Shown here one piece after another: positions 8,274 to 17,475 of a stretch of DNA of 44,331 nucleotides (its first letter is position 1; each line of letters opens with the position of its first letter). Below the pieces are notes generated by a model. The model had not been told where the DNA came from. It saw only the letters and a program-made list of their open reading frames with translations, and did no database searches. The position numbers were made by a program, and so were the translations under genes. This DNA comes from JBFMGD01 sp040751775 (lineage in GTDB: Bacteria > Bacillota > Dethiobacteria > DTU022), in the NCBI GenBank assembly GCA_040751775.1, contig JBFMGD010000021.1:1-44331 (forward strand), in the 5' to 3' direction.

Positions 8274-9353
8274 TCAGAGGCACGACATGCCCAGCAGCTC
8301 CACCAGTTCGAGCACCCGCCCGCCATCGACCAGCAGGCTCTCCCGGCAAAACGGACAGGCGGTGACCACGGCGGCGCCGGCCGGCATCTCTTTCAGCCGC
8401 TGCCGGGCTATCTTCTCGGCCAGATCCGGAAATGTAATCTGGGCCATTTGACCGCCGCCGCAGCAGCGGCTGTTCGCCCCGGAGGGGTTTGCTTCAATTA
8501 AGGCCAGGCCCGGAATAAACTGCAGCAGGTCGCGCGGCTGCGCGCAGCGCGGTTCCACCCGGGCCCAGATGCACGGATCATGATAGGTCACGTTATCCAG
8601 CCCCGCAACAGCGCGCGGCTTGAGCCTCCCCGCACGGAGCAGTTCCAAAAAGAAAGTAGTGCTATCCACGACCTCCACCGGCAAGGCTGAATCCCATTCC
8701 GGGTAGCGGCAAGTAAAGGTATGCCAGCATTCCGGGCAGCCGGTAATCAACCGCCGCGCCCCGCTTGCCGCGATCAGCGCCCGGTTTTCCGCCGCCAGCT
8801 GCCGCGCCAGCTCCAGATCACCCCAAATGGAAGCCGGGTAGCCGCAGCAGAACTCTTCAATCATCTGGTAGCGCATTCCGGCCGCCTCCAACAAGGCCCT
8901 GGCGGCCTTAACAGCGGCGGGGTTATTCGCCGCGGCGGTACAGCCGGCGAAGAACAGTACCTCTCCGCCTGCCATCCCTGCCTTGGCCGCTCTTTTTTCC
9001 GAACCGTAGGGGCTGCCGTGCCTGCGCAAGTTATTCAGGTACGGCGCCGCCCGGTTCAGGCGCGCGCCCCGCCGGAACGCTTCTTCGCGCACCGACAACA
9101 GCTCCCCGGCCAGGTCCAGTTCGGGAAAGGGGCAAAGAAGGCTGCAGCCGCGGCAGCCCACGCAGGCGGCCAGCGTTTCCACGGCCTCATCATGCCAGTT
9201 CAGTTTATCTTCAAGCAGCAGGTGTGAGAGGCGGGCTTTGGCGGACGGTGCGACCGCCTCCTTTCCCCAGCTTTGCACAACCGGGCATTCGCACCGGCAC
9301 ATGTTCGGGCAGAGAGCACAGTTTAGCAACTGCTCCCGGTTTAGAGCCGCCAT
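8274..9353 (-). CDS. GlcF-like iron-sulfur oxidoreductase subunit
   Basis: 359-residue protein with two ferredoxin-like 4Fe-4S motifs (Cys 12/15/19/23, with an extra Cys21, and Cys 64/67/70/74 before Pro). Two CCG cysteine-rich domains of the HdrD/GlcF type follow (EFCCGYP about 168, SRCCGGG about 297). It should pass electrons from the FAD subunit encoded immediately upstream to a membrane or soluble acceptor. Its ATG lies inside the end of that gene (13-base overlap), indicating coupled synthesis. Family members serve glycolate, lactate or other 2-hydroxy acids; the substrate is not evident here. Confidence 0.85.
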   Translation of the reverse strand: MAALNREQLLNCALCPNMCRCECPVVQSWGKEAVAPSAKARLSHLLLEDKLNWHDEAVETLAACVGCRGCSLLCPFPELDLAGELLSVREEAFRRGARLNRAAPYLNNLRRHGSPYGSEKRAAKAGMAGGEVLFFAGCTAAANNPAAVKAARALLEAAGMRYQMIEEFCCGYPASIWGDLELARQLAAENRALIAASGARRLITGCPECWHTFTCRYPEWDSALPVEVVDSTTFFLELLRAGRLKPRAVAGLDNVTYHDPCIWARVEPRCAQPRDLLQFIPGLALIEANPSGANSRCCGGGQMAQITFPDLAEKIARQRLKEMPAGAAVVTACPFCRESLLVDGGRVLELVELLGMSCL

Positions 9354-10810
9354 TTTTCAGCCTCCTCCAGGCCCAGTTTTCCCGGATTCATAACCTGGTG
9401 TGGATCCAGGGCTTGTTTAATCCGCTTCAACACCGCCAACCCGGCGCCGAGCTCCGGTTCCAGCCACAAGCTCCGGTGCAGCCCGATGCCGTGGTGGTGG
9501 CTGATCGCGCCCCCCTCCTTCAGGCAGGCTTCCATGGCCGCGCCCCAGATACGTTTATAATAATCAATCGCTGCGCCGGGTGGGAAACCGCACAAGGTCA
9601 TGTAAAGGGCGGCTCCTTCAGGATAGACATGAGAATAATGGCCGGATGCGAGAGCCGTACCTTCGACCCTCAGCATGGCTTCCTGCATGGCCCGGTAGAG
9701 CGAGGCGGCGTTGCTCCAGTTGGCGGTCACCTCGAGTGTGTCGACAACCGCGCCCTGGCGATAGAGCTTGGAGGCGAGGCTGACATTAAAGCGCCGCTCC
9801 AGCCAGTGCTCCACCGGGGCCGTTCCCGCGTCCACTGCGCCGTGCGCCAAAGCTGTCTCCGCCGCGATTTGCGCTTCGGCCGCGGCGAGAGCGGCATGGC
9901 CTTCCATGATTAAAACGAGTATGCAGCGGCTCTCCGCCTCGGCCGTCTCCGGAAAGTGGTATCCTGTTTCCGCGTAATCGTACAGCCGCACTACCGCCGG
10001 GCGGGCGCCCGTGCGGATGATCAGGCGGACGCTCTCCAGGGCCTGCTCCAGCGTTTCAAAAGCGTACGCCGCCGGAATACGGCTTTCCGGCAGCGGCCAG
10101 ACGCGCAAAACCGCCCCGGTAATTACACCGAGGGTCCCTTCCGAGCCGAGAAAGAGGTGGTCCACGCGCGGCCCTGTCGAGCTGCGCGGCACCGGCCGGC
10201 CGCTAAACACCGTTCCATCCGGCAAAACCGCCTCCAGGCTGACAACCATGTCTTCGATCTTCCCGTAACGGGTGGAAAACTGCCCGGCGGCGCGGCAGGC
10301 CAGCCATCCGCCGACCGTGGAGCAGCGAATGGACTGGGGAATATGACCGCCGGTGAACCTTTCCCGGTTGAGGTGCTCTTCATAGCGCGCGCCGTTTAAG
10401 CCGCTTTCCACGGTGACCATCAGGTTTTCCCGATCCAGTTCCCGGACCCGGTTCATCCGTTTCAGATCCAGGATAATCCCGCCCCGCAGCGGAACAGCCC
10501 CGCCCAGGGCGCCGGATCCTTCTCCGAAAGGGGTCACCGGGATACCCTGTTCATTGGCCAGGCCAAGCACCGCGGCAACTTCACCGGTATGGCGCGGCCA
10601 GACCACCAGATCGGGCAGCGCCGGCACTTTACCTTCCAGAAACCAGAGATTTCCCATCGGCCAGTAGTCCCGGCAAGAGGCAAGACGATCCACGCCGCCG
10701 GCCGAAACCCCATCATCACCGACAATCAAGCGCAGCTGTTTGGCCAATTCTGAACAGCGCCGCTCGTCAATCTTCTTTTCCTGTAGTAACGTCTCCAAAA
10801 AATCGGGCAC
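9341..10810 (-). CDS. FAD-binding oxidase/dehydrogenase, GlcD or alkyl-DHAP-synthase-like
   Basis: FAD_binding_4 fold (PCMH/VAO type). DLVVWPRHTGEVAAVL and TPFGEGSGALGG make the FAD pyrophosphate-binding region; an FAD-oxidase C domain follows. Two stretches, STVGGWLACRAAGQ and ISHHHGIGLHRSLWL, look more like alkyldihydroxyacetonephosphate synthase than typical GlcD. The overlapping GlcF-like partner argues for a 2-hydroxy-acid dehydrogenase instead. Start: GTG at 10810 or the preceding GTG at 10813, just after AAGGAGG; the frame stays open to 10903 without another ribosome binding site. The gene diverges from the opine-dehydrogenase gene across a 260-base shared control region. Confidence 0.82.
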   Translation of the reverse strand: MPDFLETLLQEKKIDERRCSELAKQLRLIVGDDGVSAGGVDRLASCRDYWPMGNLWFLEGKVPALPDLVVWPRHTGEVAAVLGLANEQGIPVTPFGEGSGALGGAVPLRGGIILDLKRMNRVRELDRENLMVTVESGLNGARYEEHLNRERFTGGHIPQSIRCSTVGGWLACRAAGQFSTRYGKIEDMVVSLEAVLPDGTVFSGRPVPRSSTGPRVDHLFLGSEGTLGVITGAVLRVWPLPESRIPAAYAFETLEQALESVRLIIRTGARPAVVRLYDYAETGYHFPETAEAESRCILVLIMEGHAALAAAEAQIAAETALAHGAVDAGTAPVEHWLERRFNVSLASKLYRQGAVVDTLEVTANWSNAASLYRAMQEAMLRVEGTALASGHYSHVYPEGAALYMTLCGFPPGAAIDYYKRIWGAAMEACLKEGGAISHHHGIGLHRSLWLEPELGAGLAVLKRIKQALDPHQVMNPGKLGLEEAEKWRL

Positions 10811-11043
10811 CACAACTTCCTCCTTACTGACAGCCTTTATTGAAACAGCAACAGAGCGGCAATTTGGTAAACTTAAACTGAAAAAAGAATCAACCAATAT
10901 CAATTATAAGCGTTTTTTTTCAATCTTTCAAAAGATTATTTCTTTATGATTGACGCTCCCGAGCGAGGGAAAAATATTCTTCTTTGTGTATTTTATTAGC
11001 AGGAATACGGCAGGGCTTTGTGGAATAAAAAGTGGTAGTAACC

Positions 11044-11055
11044 TGTTATAACATG
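11044..11055 (+). promoter_or_regulatory. Candidate GntR operator or extended -10, copy 1
   Basis: TGTTATAACATG, containing the perfect palindrome TGTTATAACA (11044-11053), 17 bases before the ATG of the opine-dehydrogenase gene. The identical 12-mer occurs in the same orientation relative to its gene upstream of the transporter operon (24635-24646). GT-N4-AC palindromes are typical operators of HutC-type GntR regulators such as the one encoded at 16659. TGTTATAAC also fits an extended -10, so it could be promoter sequence. Confidence 0.55.
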
Positions 11056-11071
11056 TAGGAGCACACTAAAG

Positions 11072-12271
11072 ATGAAAACAATGAAAAGTATTACCGTCTG
11101 CGGCGGCGGTAACGCCGCCCATGTTGTGGTACCACTGCTGGCCGTTCACGGTTACCGGGTCACCCTCTATGTTCCGCTGGACAATGAGGCAACACAATTT
11201 CAGAAGGGCGCAGCCGAGGGTGGGCTGGAGGCGCATTTTCCTGACGGCAGGGTGGTGCGCGGATCACCGGCCTTAATCACAAGAGATCCCCGTGAAGCGG
11301 CTGATGCCGACTTAATTTTAATGGTCGTACCGGCATTCGCGCACGGGCCTCTGCTGCGGCAGTTGGCGCCGCACCTCCCGCAAAAAGCGGTGGTAGGAGC
11401 GATCCCGGCCCGGAGCGGTTTCGAACTGGAGGCGCTTTATTCCCTGCGCGACAAGGTTCCCGAATATACGGTGTTCTGCGGCCATACCTTGCCCTGGGCC
11501 TGCCGGATCGAGCAGTTTGGACGGCTGGTAAGAGTACTCGGGATTAAGCAGACGGTCGGGATCGCGGCCGTACCGGCCAAGAGCGCGCCCGCACTGGCCG
11601 GACTGCTGGGAACCGCACTGGACGTTAACTTTGCACCGATGGCGAACAGCCTGGCCGTTTCGCTGGGTAACATCGGCCAGGTGATTCATCCCGGCATTAT
11701 GTACGGCTTGCTGAAAAACTACAGTGGGACGATATGGAGTGAGGCGGATATACCGCTCTTCTACCAAGGGGTTACGGAAGAAGCCGCCGCCGTATTGAAT
11801 AATTTAAGTAACGAAATCGTCACCACCGCCTCCCGCCTCTCCCTGGAGTGCGGCGTCGATTTAAGCGAGGTGATCACCGTAGGGCAATGGTTGATCCGCT
11901 CGTACGCACGCTACATAGCAGACAGCAGCAGCCTGTGCCGCGCCTTTCGTACCAACAGCAGCTACCGGGGCCTGAAGATGCCGGTAATAGAGGAGAAGGG
12001 AGGGTATGTCCCCGATTTCCGGAGCCGCTACCTCACAGAAGACATCCCGTACGGGCTGCTCTTCAGCCGTGCTGCGGCGGCGATGGCCGGTAACCCCACC
12101 CCTTGTATGGACGAAGTGATCGGCGTTGCCAGCCGCTGGATGAACAAAGCTTACCTTGACAGTGAAGGCATGCTGGTCGGACCGGACCTGAAAGAAACCC
12201 GGATCCCGCAGAACTACGGCATCAACACGGCGGCGGAGCTGGTTAAAACCAGTCTGAAAGGGTTCCTTTAA
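11072..12271 (+). CDS. NAD/NADP opine (octopine/nopaline) dehydrogenase family protein
   Basis: 399 residues. The N-terminal Rossmann fold shows SITVCGGGNAAHVVVPLLA (G-G-G-N-A-A) and VVPAFAH, followed by the helical Octopine_DH domain with NIGQVIHPGIM and RYLTEDIPYGLLF, a signature region of the family. Opine dehydrogenases interconvert an N-(1-carboxyalkyl) amino acid with an amino acid and a 2-oxo acid. Start is the ATG at 11072 with a TAGGAG site. It is 72 bases upstream of the mutase-like gene, with no terminator between, so they are likely co-transcribed. The true substrate is unknown. Confidence 0.88.
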   Translation: MKTMKSITVCGGGNAAHVVVPLLAVHGYRVTLYVPLDNEATQFQKGAAEGGLEAHFPDGRVVRGSPALITRDPREAADADLILMVVPAFAHGPLLRQLAPHLPQKAVVGAIPARSGFELEALYSLRDKVPEYTVFCGHTLPWACRIEQFGRLVRVLGIKQTVGIAAVPAKSAPALAGLLGTALDVNFAPMANSLAVSLGNIGQVIHPGIMYGLLKNYSGTIWSEADIPLFYQGVTEEAAAVLNNLSNEIVTTASRLSLECGVDLSEVITVGQWLIRSYARYIADSSSLCRAFRTNSSYRGLKMPVIEEKGGYVPDFRSRYLTEDIPYGLLFSRAAAAMAGNPTPCMDEVIGVASRWMNKAYLDSEGMLVGPDLKETRIPQNYGINTAAELVKTSLKGFL

Positions 12272-12343
12272 ACGGCGTTGCCGCCGTTAACTACGCGATT
12301 ATCTTAATCTTACCTTAAGTCTACAAGGAGGCGCAATTAAGCA

Positions 12344-15300
12344 GTGAAAAGGAAAACGAAGAACAAAAAGCGGGTTCTGGTCGGCTCAATCGGCGATTGT
12401 GTGCACTCGCTGGGAGTGGAAACATTCGCCGAGTGGATGGAAGACAAAGAAATCGGCTATTTCGCCGTAAAGCTCGGCCCGGCCGTGCCGATCCAGGACG
12501 TAATCAACAAGATCAGGGAATCACGGCCGACCGTTGTCGGCATCTCCAGCCGCCTGGGCGACCTGCACGTGGATAAATTGATCCGTGAATTTATGGATAA
12601 GGCGCTGGAACATAAGATCGATCCCCAGTGCAGCGGTATCCGCTACTCATTCGGCGGCCTGCGCCCCGCAGCCAATTTGGTCCGCGCCATGACCGGTGTG
12701 CCGATACTGGAAGATAAATTCTCCCCGCCGGAAGATCGCAACTACGACTTGGATAAGATTGCCGCGGAATACGCCTCCTACACCCGCTATCACGCTTTCT
12801 TCGAGCTGATCGTGGACGATTACGTGACCATGGAGGAACTGGAGCGCTTCGCTTTCGACCTGCCGCCGCACGAGCTGGAAAAACTGACCTGGTCGGACGA
12901 CCTGCTGGAACGGATTAAAGAGGTGCGGGAGCGGGAAAACAGGCCGATTTTAAGGGCGCATATCGGCATCGCCGCCGAAGATATTGAACCGACCATTGAA
13001 GATATTGAAAAAGTCTGTGACGCACATACCCTGGAAATAGTCTCGCTGGGCCCGGATCAGCCGACACAGGCTTACCTGGCCAAGTTTATCCGCGGCGAAG
13101 AAGACCCGGAGAAATATTTAAAGGGGCAGGGCGGTGTCCCGATCCGATCCGAAGAAGACCTGCGCCGGCTCAAAGAAGCCACTTTAAGAGGCAACTACCC
13201 GATGATCCGCATCTACTCGGGAACCGACGAACTGCTCGAGCTGGCCAAGATTTTCGAAAAGCACTTTCACATGCCTTTCCCCGCTGTCCCAATCTTCTTC
13301 TACAATGAGTTGGACGGACGCGGCCCGATCGCAATCCGCGAAGGATTCGACGAACACCTGGAGGTAATCCGCTGGTGGGCGGAGCAGGGCAAACCGGTGG
13401 AGATAAACGACCCGCACCAGTGGCAGCTGCGCAATTGTTCCGACGACATGTACGTCCTCGACCATGTCATGTGCGCCGTAATCGCCTTAAAATGCGGCGT
13501 CAAGCACTACATTATGCAGCTTATGTTCGACCTGCCGCCGGAAATATCCGGCCGTAATGATCTGGCCAAGATGCTGGCGGCGTATGAGCTGATCGAACCG
13601 CTCACCCGCAAATACGGCTTTAATATTATCAAGGAGACCCGGGGCGGACTCTCCAGCTTCCCGCCAAATCTGGATATGGCCAAGGGACACCTGGCGATCA
13701 CCACTCACTGGCAGATGTATATGCAGCCGGATATTATCCACGTAGTCAGCTTCCCTGAAGCACACCACGAAGCTAAAGCGGCTGACATTATTGAGAGCTG
13801 TGATATCGTCAAACAGGTGATAAAAGACTTTTACAAGGGTGAACAGCCCGATATCATCGCTGATCCAAAATTTCATGCCCGCAAAGAAGAGTTGAAACGC
13901 GGCGTGATGTACAACGCTCTGCACCTGGCCTTAATGGGCGGCTACGAGGGCAAGGTTACCCGTGATAATTTTCTCACCTGGGCCGTCTCCAAGGAGGAGG
14001 GCCAGAAGCGGCCCGTCATTGCCGACCGGGAGAAGCACTATGAAAACATGCTGCTCGAGTTTGTCGATGAAACCAACTACCCCGGCGGCGCCTGCGGCAT
14101 GATCAGCGCCGACACCCTGGACCTGGCCCTGCAGACCGGGTTGTGCCAGGCGCCGCAGCTGACCGTACTCGACAAGCGCTACGAAATGGTGGGCAAGTGC
14201 CGCACCAAGATGGTGGAGGGCGCATGCCGGATCGATGAATTTAATAAAACCAAGGTCGAAAGTGAAATGGAACGAGTAGACCTGGTCTACCAGCGCAATC
14301 CATGGTTCTTTAATAAAGAGATCAGTGTTGCCGACGATCTTTCCCACATCTCGGAGCTGGGCGAAGAGCTCGACGCAGTGGTTCGGGAATTCCGCTCTCG
14401 ACTCGATATCCACGAATTTAATGATAAAAAAATACTGGTGGTTGATTTCGGGAGCACATTTACCAAGGTGGGCATCTTCGACACCGCCAGCCAAGATTTC
14501 AGTCTGAAATATGTGCCCACCACCGTGGATGATCTGCGTGAAGGATTGGCTAACGGCCTGGGAGTTTTAGACGAATGCCGCCGTACCGGCAGTTGGGAGC
14601 CGCTTTCCCACAAAATGGGCGAATTTGACATCAAGCTGCCGTGCAGCAGCGCCAAGGGCGGTTTAAAAATGGTCACCGTCGCCCTGGTAAAAGAAGAAAG
14701 CGGATTCGCCGCCGAGCTGGCCTCCCTTACCGCCGGAGCCAAGCTTTTAAACAGCTACGAAGGAGCGTTGACTGAAGCGCAAGTCCGCCAAATTTACGAA
14801 ACGGATCAGCCGGAAATCATTCTACTGGCCGGCGGCGTGAACGACGGTGGGGAAACGGAGACCCAGCTGTACAATGCCCGCGCCCTGGCCGCCGGGGCCC
14901 ACTACGCTACCTATGCCAAGTACGGGGTGCCGGTAATCTACGCCGGCAACGAAGATATCGCCTGCGAAATTGAAAAAATCTTTACCAAGGCCAAAGTAGA
15001 TATCCGCATCACCGGCAATGTCATGCCTGAAGTGAATAACTTCAATATTGAAGTGGTTAACGAAACCATCCGGGAGATTTTCCAGACGATTATTATCCGA
15101 GGCAAGGGCTTCGACGTAGTAGAAGAATATATGAGCGCCAGGTTTATCCCCACTCCACGCGCCGCCTTCCTGGGAATCAACCTGCTGGCCAAGGGGTACG
15201 GCAAAGAGAAGGGGCTCGGCAATATCGTTGCCCTCGATATCGGCGGCTGCACCACCGACTTCTACGCCAACGTGGCTGAAAACCCCCTCTATCTCTACCC

Positions 15301-16006
15301 GGGCGCCGACCCGCGCCGCAAGGTAAAGCGCACTATTCTGAAAACGCCCAATGCACCCCTGGCCTACCGGCGGGTGGAAGGAAAATACGGCTTGAGCTAT
15401 AACGCGGAAAATATGATGGAGCTGCAACGCTTTTGCGACGGCAGCCTGAACCGTGAACTAAACGCATACCTGAACCGGCGTTACCCCGACTTCTCACCGG
15501 CAGGCGACCCGTTTGACCGTTTCGCCGTGCAAAAAGAAGGTCGTTGGGAAATCAAGCTGGAAGAGATGCTGCACTGGATTCATGCCAACCCCCACGTCAT
15601 GCCCACCACAGCGGCCTGGAACAGCGTCTTCGCTTTCATGGCCCGGGAAATAATGAGCGTAGCCACCCGCAACAATGTCGGCTATGTGGACGAAACCGAC
15701 ACCTATTTCATGCAGTACGGGGTGAACTTCTTTACCCGAGATTGCAATCTGCTGCTGATCGGAGGCACAATCTACCATAAGTGCATCGAAGGCTTGGAGT
15801 ATCACGGCCGGGACCTGGAGCTGATCGCCACCGGAGCGCTTTACCGGGAAGATGAAAGCAGGACATTGCGCCCCAACGGCAAGGTTTTCCTGGACGCCCA
15901 TTACCTGGTTTCAATCCTGGGCGGGCTCTACGGCCGGCTGGATCCCGAATGCGCCCTGCAAATGATGAAACGATACCTGCAACCGTTGGAAGTAAAAAAG
16001 AATTAG
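12344..16006 (+). CDS. Fused B12-binding / glutamate-mutase-like / GlmL(MutL) protein
   Basis: 1220 residues. Residues about 8-130 form a B12-binding-type Rossmann domain with GDCVHSLG (D18, H21, G24), a variant of DxHxxG. Residues about 300-640 resemble the GlmE catalytic barrel of glutamate mutase (GVKHYIMQL, RNDLAKMLAAYE, RGGLSSFPPNLDMAKG, SFPEAHHEAKAADI). From about 695 to the end it is a GlmL/MutL-type ASKHA ATPase: DFGSTFTKVG near 700, LLAGGVNDGG, NVMPE, PTPRAA and DIGGCTTDF near 963. GlmL proteins are thought to reactivate B12 mutases. Here cobalamin-binding, catalytic and reactivase parts appear to be in one chain. Start GTG at 12344, with AAGGAGG 12 bases upstream (longer than usual). 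Substrate unknown; barrel assignment moderate, GlmL part strong. Confidence 0.82.
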   Translation: MKRKTKNKKRVLVGSIGDCVHSLGVETFAEWMEDKEIGYFAVKLGPAVPIQDVINKIRESRPTVVGISSRLGDLHVDKLIREFMDKALEHKIDPQCSGIRYSFGGLRPAANLVRAMTGVPILEDKFSPPEDRNYDLDKIAAEYASYTRYHAFFELIVDDYVTMEELERFAFDLPPHELEKLTWSDDLLERIKEVRERENRPILRAHIGIAAEDIEPTIEDIEKVCDAHTLEIVSLGPDQPTQAYLAKFIRGEEDPEKYLKGQGGVPIRSEEDLRRLKEATLRGNYPMIRIYSGTDELLELAKIFEKHFHMPFPAVPIFFYNELDGRGPIAIREGFDEHLEVIRWWAEQGKPVEINDPHQWQLRNCSDDMYVLDHVMCAVIALKCGVKHYIMQLMFDLPPEISGRNDLAKMLAAYELIEPLTRKYGFNIIKETRGGLSSFPPNLDMAKGHLAITTHWQMYMQPDIIHVVSFPEAHHEAKAADIIESCDIVKQVIKDFYKGEQPDIIADPKFHARKEELKRGVMYNALHLALMGGYEGKVTRDNFLTWAVSKEEGQKRPVIADREKHYENMLLEFVDETNYPGGACGMISADTLDLALQTGLCQAPQLTVLDKRYEMVGKCRTKMVEGACRIDEFNKTKVESEMERVDLVYQRNPWFFNKEISVADDLSHISELGEELDAVVREFRSRLDIHEFNDKKILVVDFGSTFTKVGIFDTASQDFSLKYVPTTVDDLREGLANGLGVLDECRRTGSWEPLSHKMGEFDIKLPCSSAKGGLKMVTVALVKEESGFAAELASLTAGAKLLNSYEGALTEAQVRQIYETDQPEIILLAGGVNDGGETETQLYNARALAAGAHYATYAKYGVPVIYAGNEDIACEIEKIFTKAKVDIRITGNVMPEVNNFNIEVVNETIREIFQTIIIRGKGFDVVEEYMSARFIPTPRAAFLGINLLAKGYGKEKGLGNIVALDIGGCTTDFYANVAENPLYLYPGADPRRKVKRTILKTPNAPLAYRRVEGKYGLSYNAENMMELQRFCDGSLNRELNAYLNRRYPDFSPAGDPFDRFAVQKEGRWEIKLEEMLHWIHANPHVMPTTAAWNSVFAFMAREIMSVATRNNVGYVDETDTYFMQYGVNFFTRDCNLLLIGGTIYHKCIEGLEYHGRDLELIATGALYREDESRTLRPNGKVFLDAHYLVSILGGLYGRLDPECALQMMKRYLQPLEVKKN

Positions 16007-16061
16007 TGTAGCTTTGGGCAAAATAATCACTCATACTTGACAACCGGAGCTATCAAGGCAA

Positions 16062-16106
16062 AATGCCGCGGATGTACAGAATTAATACTCCCGCGGCATT
16101 GTTTTT
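16062..16106 (+). terminator. Rho-independent terminator after the mutase-like gene
   Basis: Perfect 10-bp stem AATGCCGCGG/CCGCGGCATT (16062-16071 and 16091-16100) with a 19-base loop, followed by GTTTTT. It lies 56 bases after the stop of the 1220-residue gene. Confidence 0.8.
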
Positions 16107-16184
16107 CAACAACCAATCTCCAACCACTAACTTCCAGGAGCGCACGGCATGCCGTGTCCTTTCAGCTCAGATATAATGATACCC

Positions 16185-16660
16185 TTACAACTCCATAACG
16201 GGGCTGCCGGATTTCACAAGACCGATTTTTACGGGGCACCTGAAAAACTCTTCCAAATAACCGGCCAGTTCGTCTCTTGCGGTGATCACCACATCGTCAT
16301 TTATCCCCTTGAATCCGTCCAGCGGGAAAAATATCGCACTGCTTTCACTCGTGATTTTCCCATCATCACTTTGCCGCCAGATCCAACGCCGCGTCTTCAC
16401 CTGGTTCCCGCTCACATAAACGAGCTCTCCCGGTTCCGGCTGCTCCGGCTCCACGGCGCCAAACGGTAAAAAACGGTCCCCTCTTTTGGAAAAACGGACG
16501 GTTATATCAGGAGAACTGCCCCATGCCGTGCGCCCCGATAGGCAGCAGGTGTTTATAGGGAAACAGCGTTGGCCGGATCAACACCTGTCTTGGACAATAA
16601 ATCGTATTTGGTAAATCCTTCCTTGTGTCTATTGGAGAGACAGCTCACCAGGTATTCCTT
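16185..16660 (-). pseudogene. Decayed B3/B4 (PheT-like) domain protein
   Basis: The last 89 codons (16185-16454) read cleanly as the end of a B3/4 tRNA-binding-domain protein (KTRRWIWRQS, FFPLDGF, VMEL at the C-terminus). Reading upstream, the same frame continues DITVRFSKRGDRFLPFG. A +1 shift is then needed near 16523 (frame ending GAHGMGQFS, then stop) and another near 16560 (frame DPANAVSL, then stop) to follow the conserved domain. The 5' half is missing and the remnant begins next to the end of the GntR gene. Two frameshifts and a truncation make this a pseudogene. In intact relatives the domain may edit or bind mischarged tRNA. Confidence 0.72.
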
Positions 16661-17420
16661 AAATAACATCGCGTTTGATATGGAACTTATACTTGTCTGC
16701 CCGATAATATGCTTTACGGAATTCAATAGGATTGTTATCCCTGGTGTAGATGATTGAACTGACTAAAAACAAGGGGTCGCCTTCGTTGACCCGTAAAGTT
16801 TCGGCCAAATCCGGATCGGCGATGACGGCCTCAAAAGTTTGATCAACATAAGCCGGCTTCAAATCATTGTAATCCTGGTACAGGTCCATGGTAGAGAATG
16901 CTTTACCCTCTTCGACCATTTTTTCCGCTTCCCGGTGAATGCGCAAACCGATGGCGGCTTGAAAATAGGAATGGTATAGCGCCATGGGATGGCTGTTGAC
17001 CAGCCCCAGTAAATCCAGGTTGAATAGCTGGTCCATCACGCTGAGGTTGAGAATTTTGCTTAAAGCAAAATCAGCCTGCATAATCCGGTGGCTCAGGATC
17101 CTGGTTTGCGCTTCCACACCCCGGCCGGCGAACGTACTTCCGAAAGACGTAAGCTTGACTAAACCCTGGTTCACAGTAAAGGCATCACTACCGGTGATGT
17201 AAGTACCTTTTCCCTGCACTTTATAGAGCAAGCCCTCGTTAACCGCTTGATTAATCGCCTGGCGAACGGTAATCCGGCTTACTCCGTACATTTCGCAAAG
17301 TTCCCTCTCAGAGGGAATTTTTTCGCCGGTCTTATATTCTCCGGACATGATCTGTTCTTTCAAGCGGTTTTTAATCTGCTTGTACAGTGATTTAGCGGCA
17401 TTAAACTGCACTTCGGTCAA
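16659..17420 (-). CDS. GntR-family regulator, HutC subfamily (UTRA domain)
   Basis: 253 residues. The N-terminal winged helix carries TGEKIPSERELCEMYGVSRITVRQAI, the standard GntR DNA-binding region. A UTRA ligand-binding domain (about 95-245) defines the HutC subfamily, which senses small metabolites such as amino-acid or sugar derivatives. Start is a TTG at 17420, right after an in-frame TGA, with an AAGGTG site. It is the last gene of the dpp-like operon, 55 bases after the D-aminoacylase gene, and is the obvious candidate to bind the shared TGTTATAACA palindromes. Confidence 0.9.
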   Translation of the reverse strand: MTEVQFNAAKSLYKQIKNRLKEQIMSGEYKTGEKIPSERELCEMYGVSRITVRQAINQAVNEGLLYKVQGKGTYITGSDAFTVNQGLVKLTSFGSTFAGRGVEAQTRILSHRIMQADFALSKILNLSVMDQLFNLDLLGLVNSHPMALYHSYFQAAIGLRIHREAEKMVEEGKAFSTMDLYQDYNDLKPAYVDQTFEAVIADPDLAETLRVNEGDPLFLVSSIIYTRDNNPIEFRKAYYRADKYKFHIKRDVI

Positions 17421-17475
17421 TCATGATCACCTTCTCCAAAAAGATTGAGCATGGCCGGCTGCGCAAAATCTGCAG

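Noticed and set aside
13931..14494. Long minus-strand open frame inside the mutase-like gene
   Set aside because: It is antisense to strongly conserved codons, has no ribosome binding site and shows no family resemblance; a shadow of GC-rich coding sequence.
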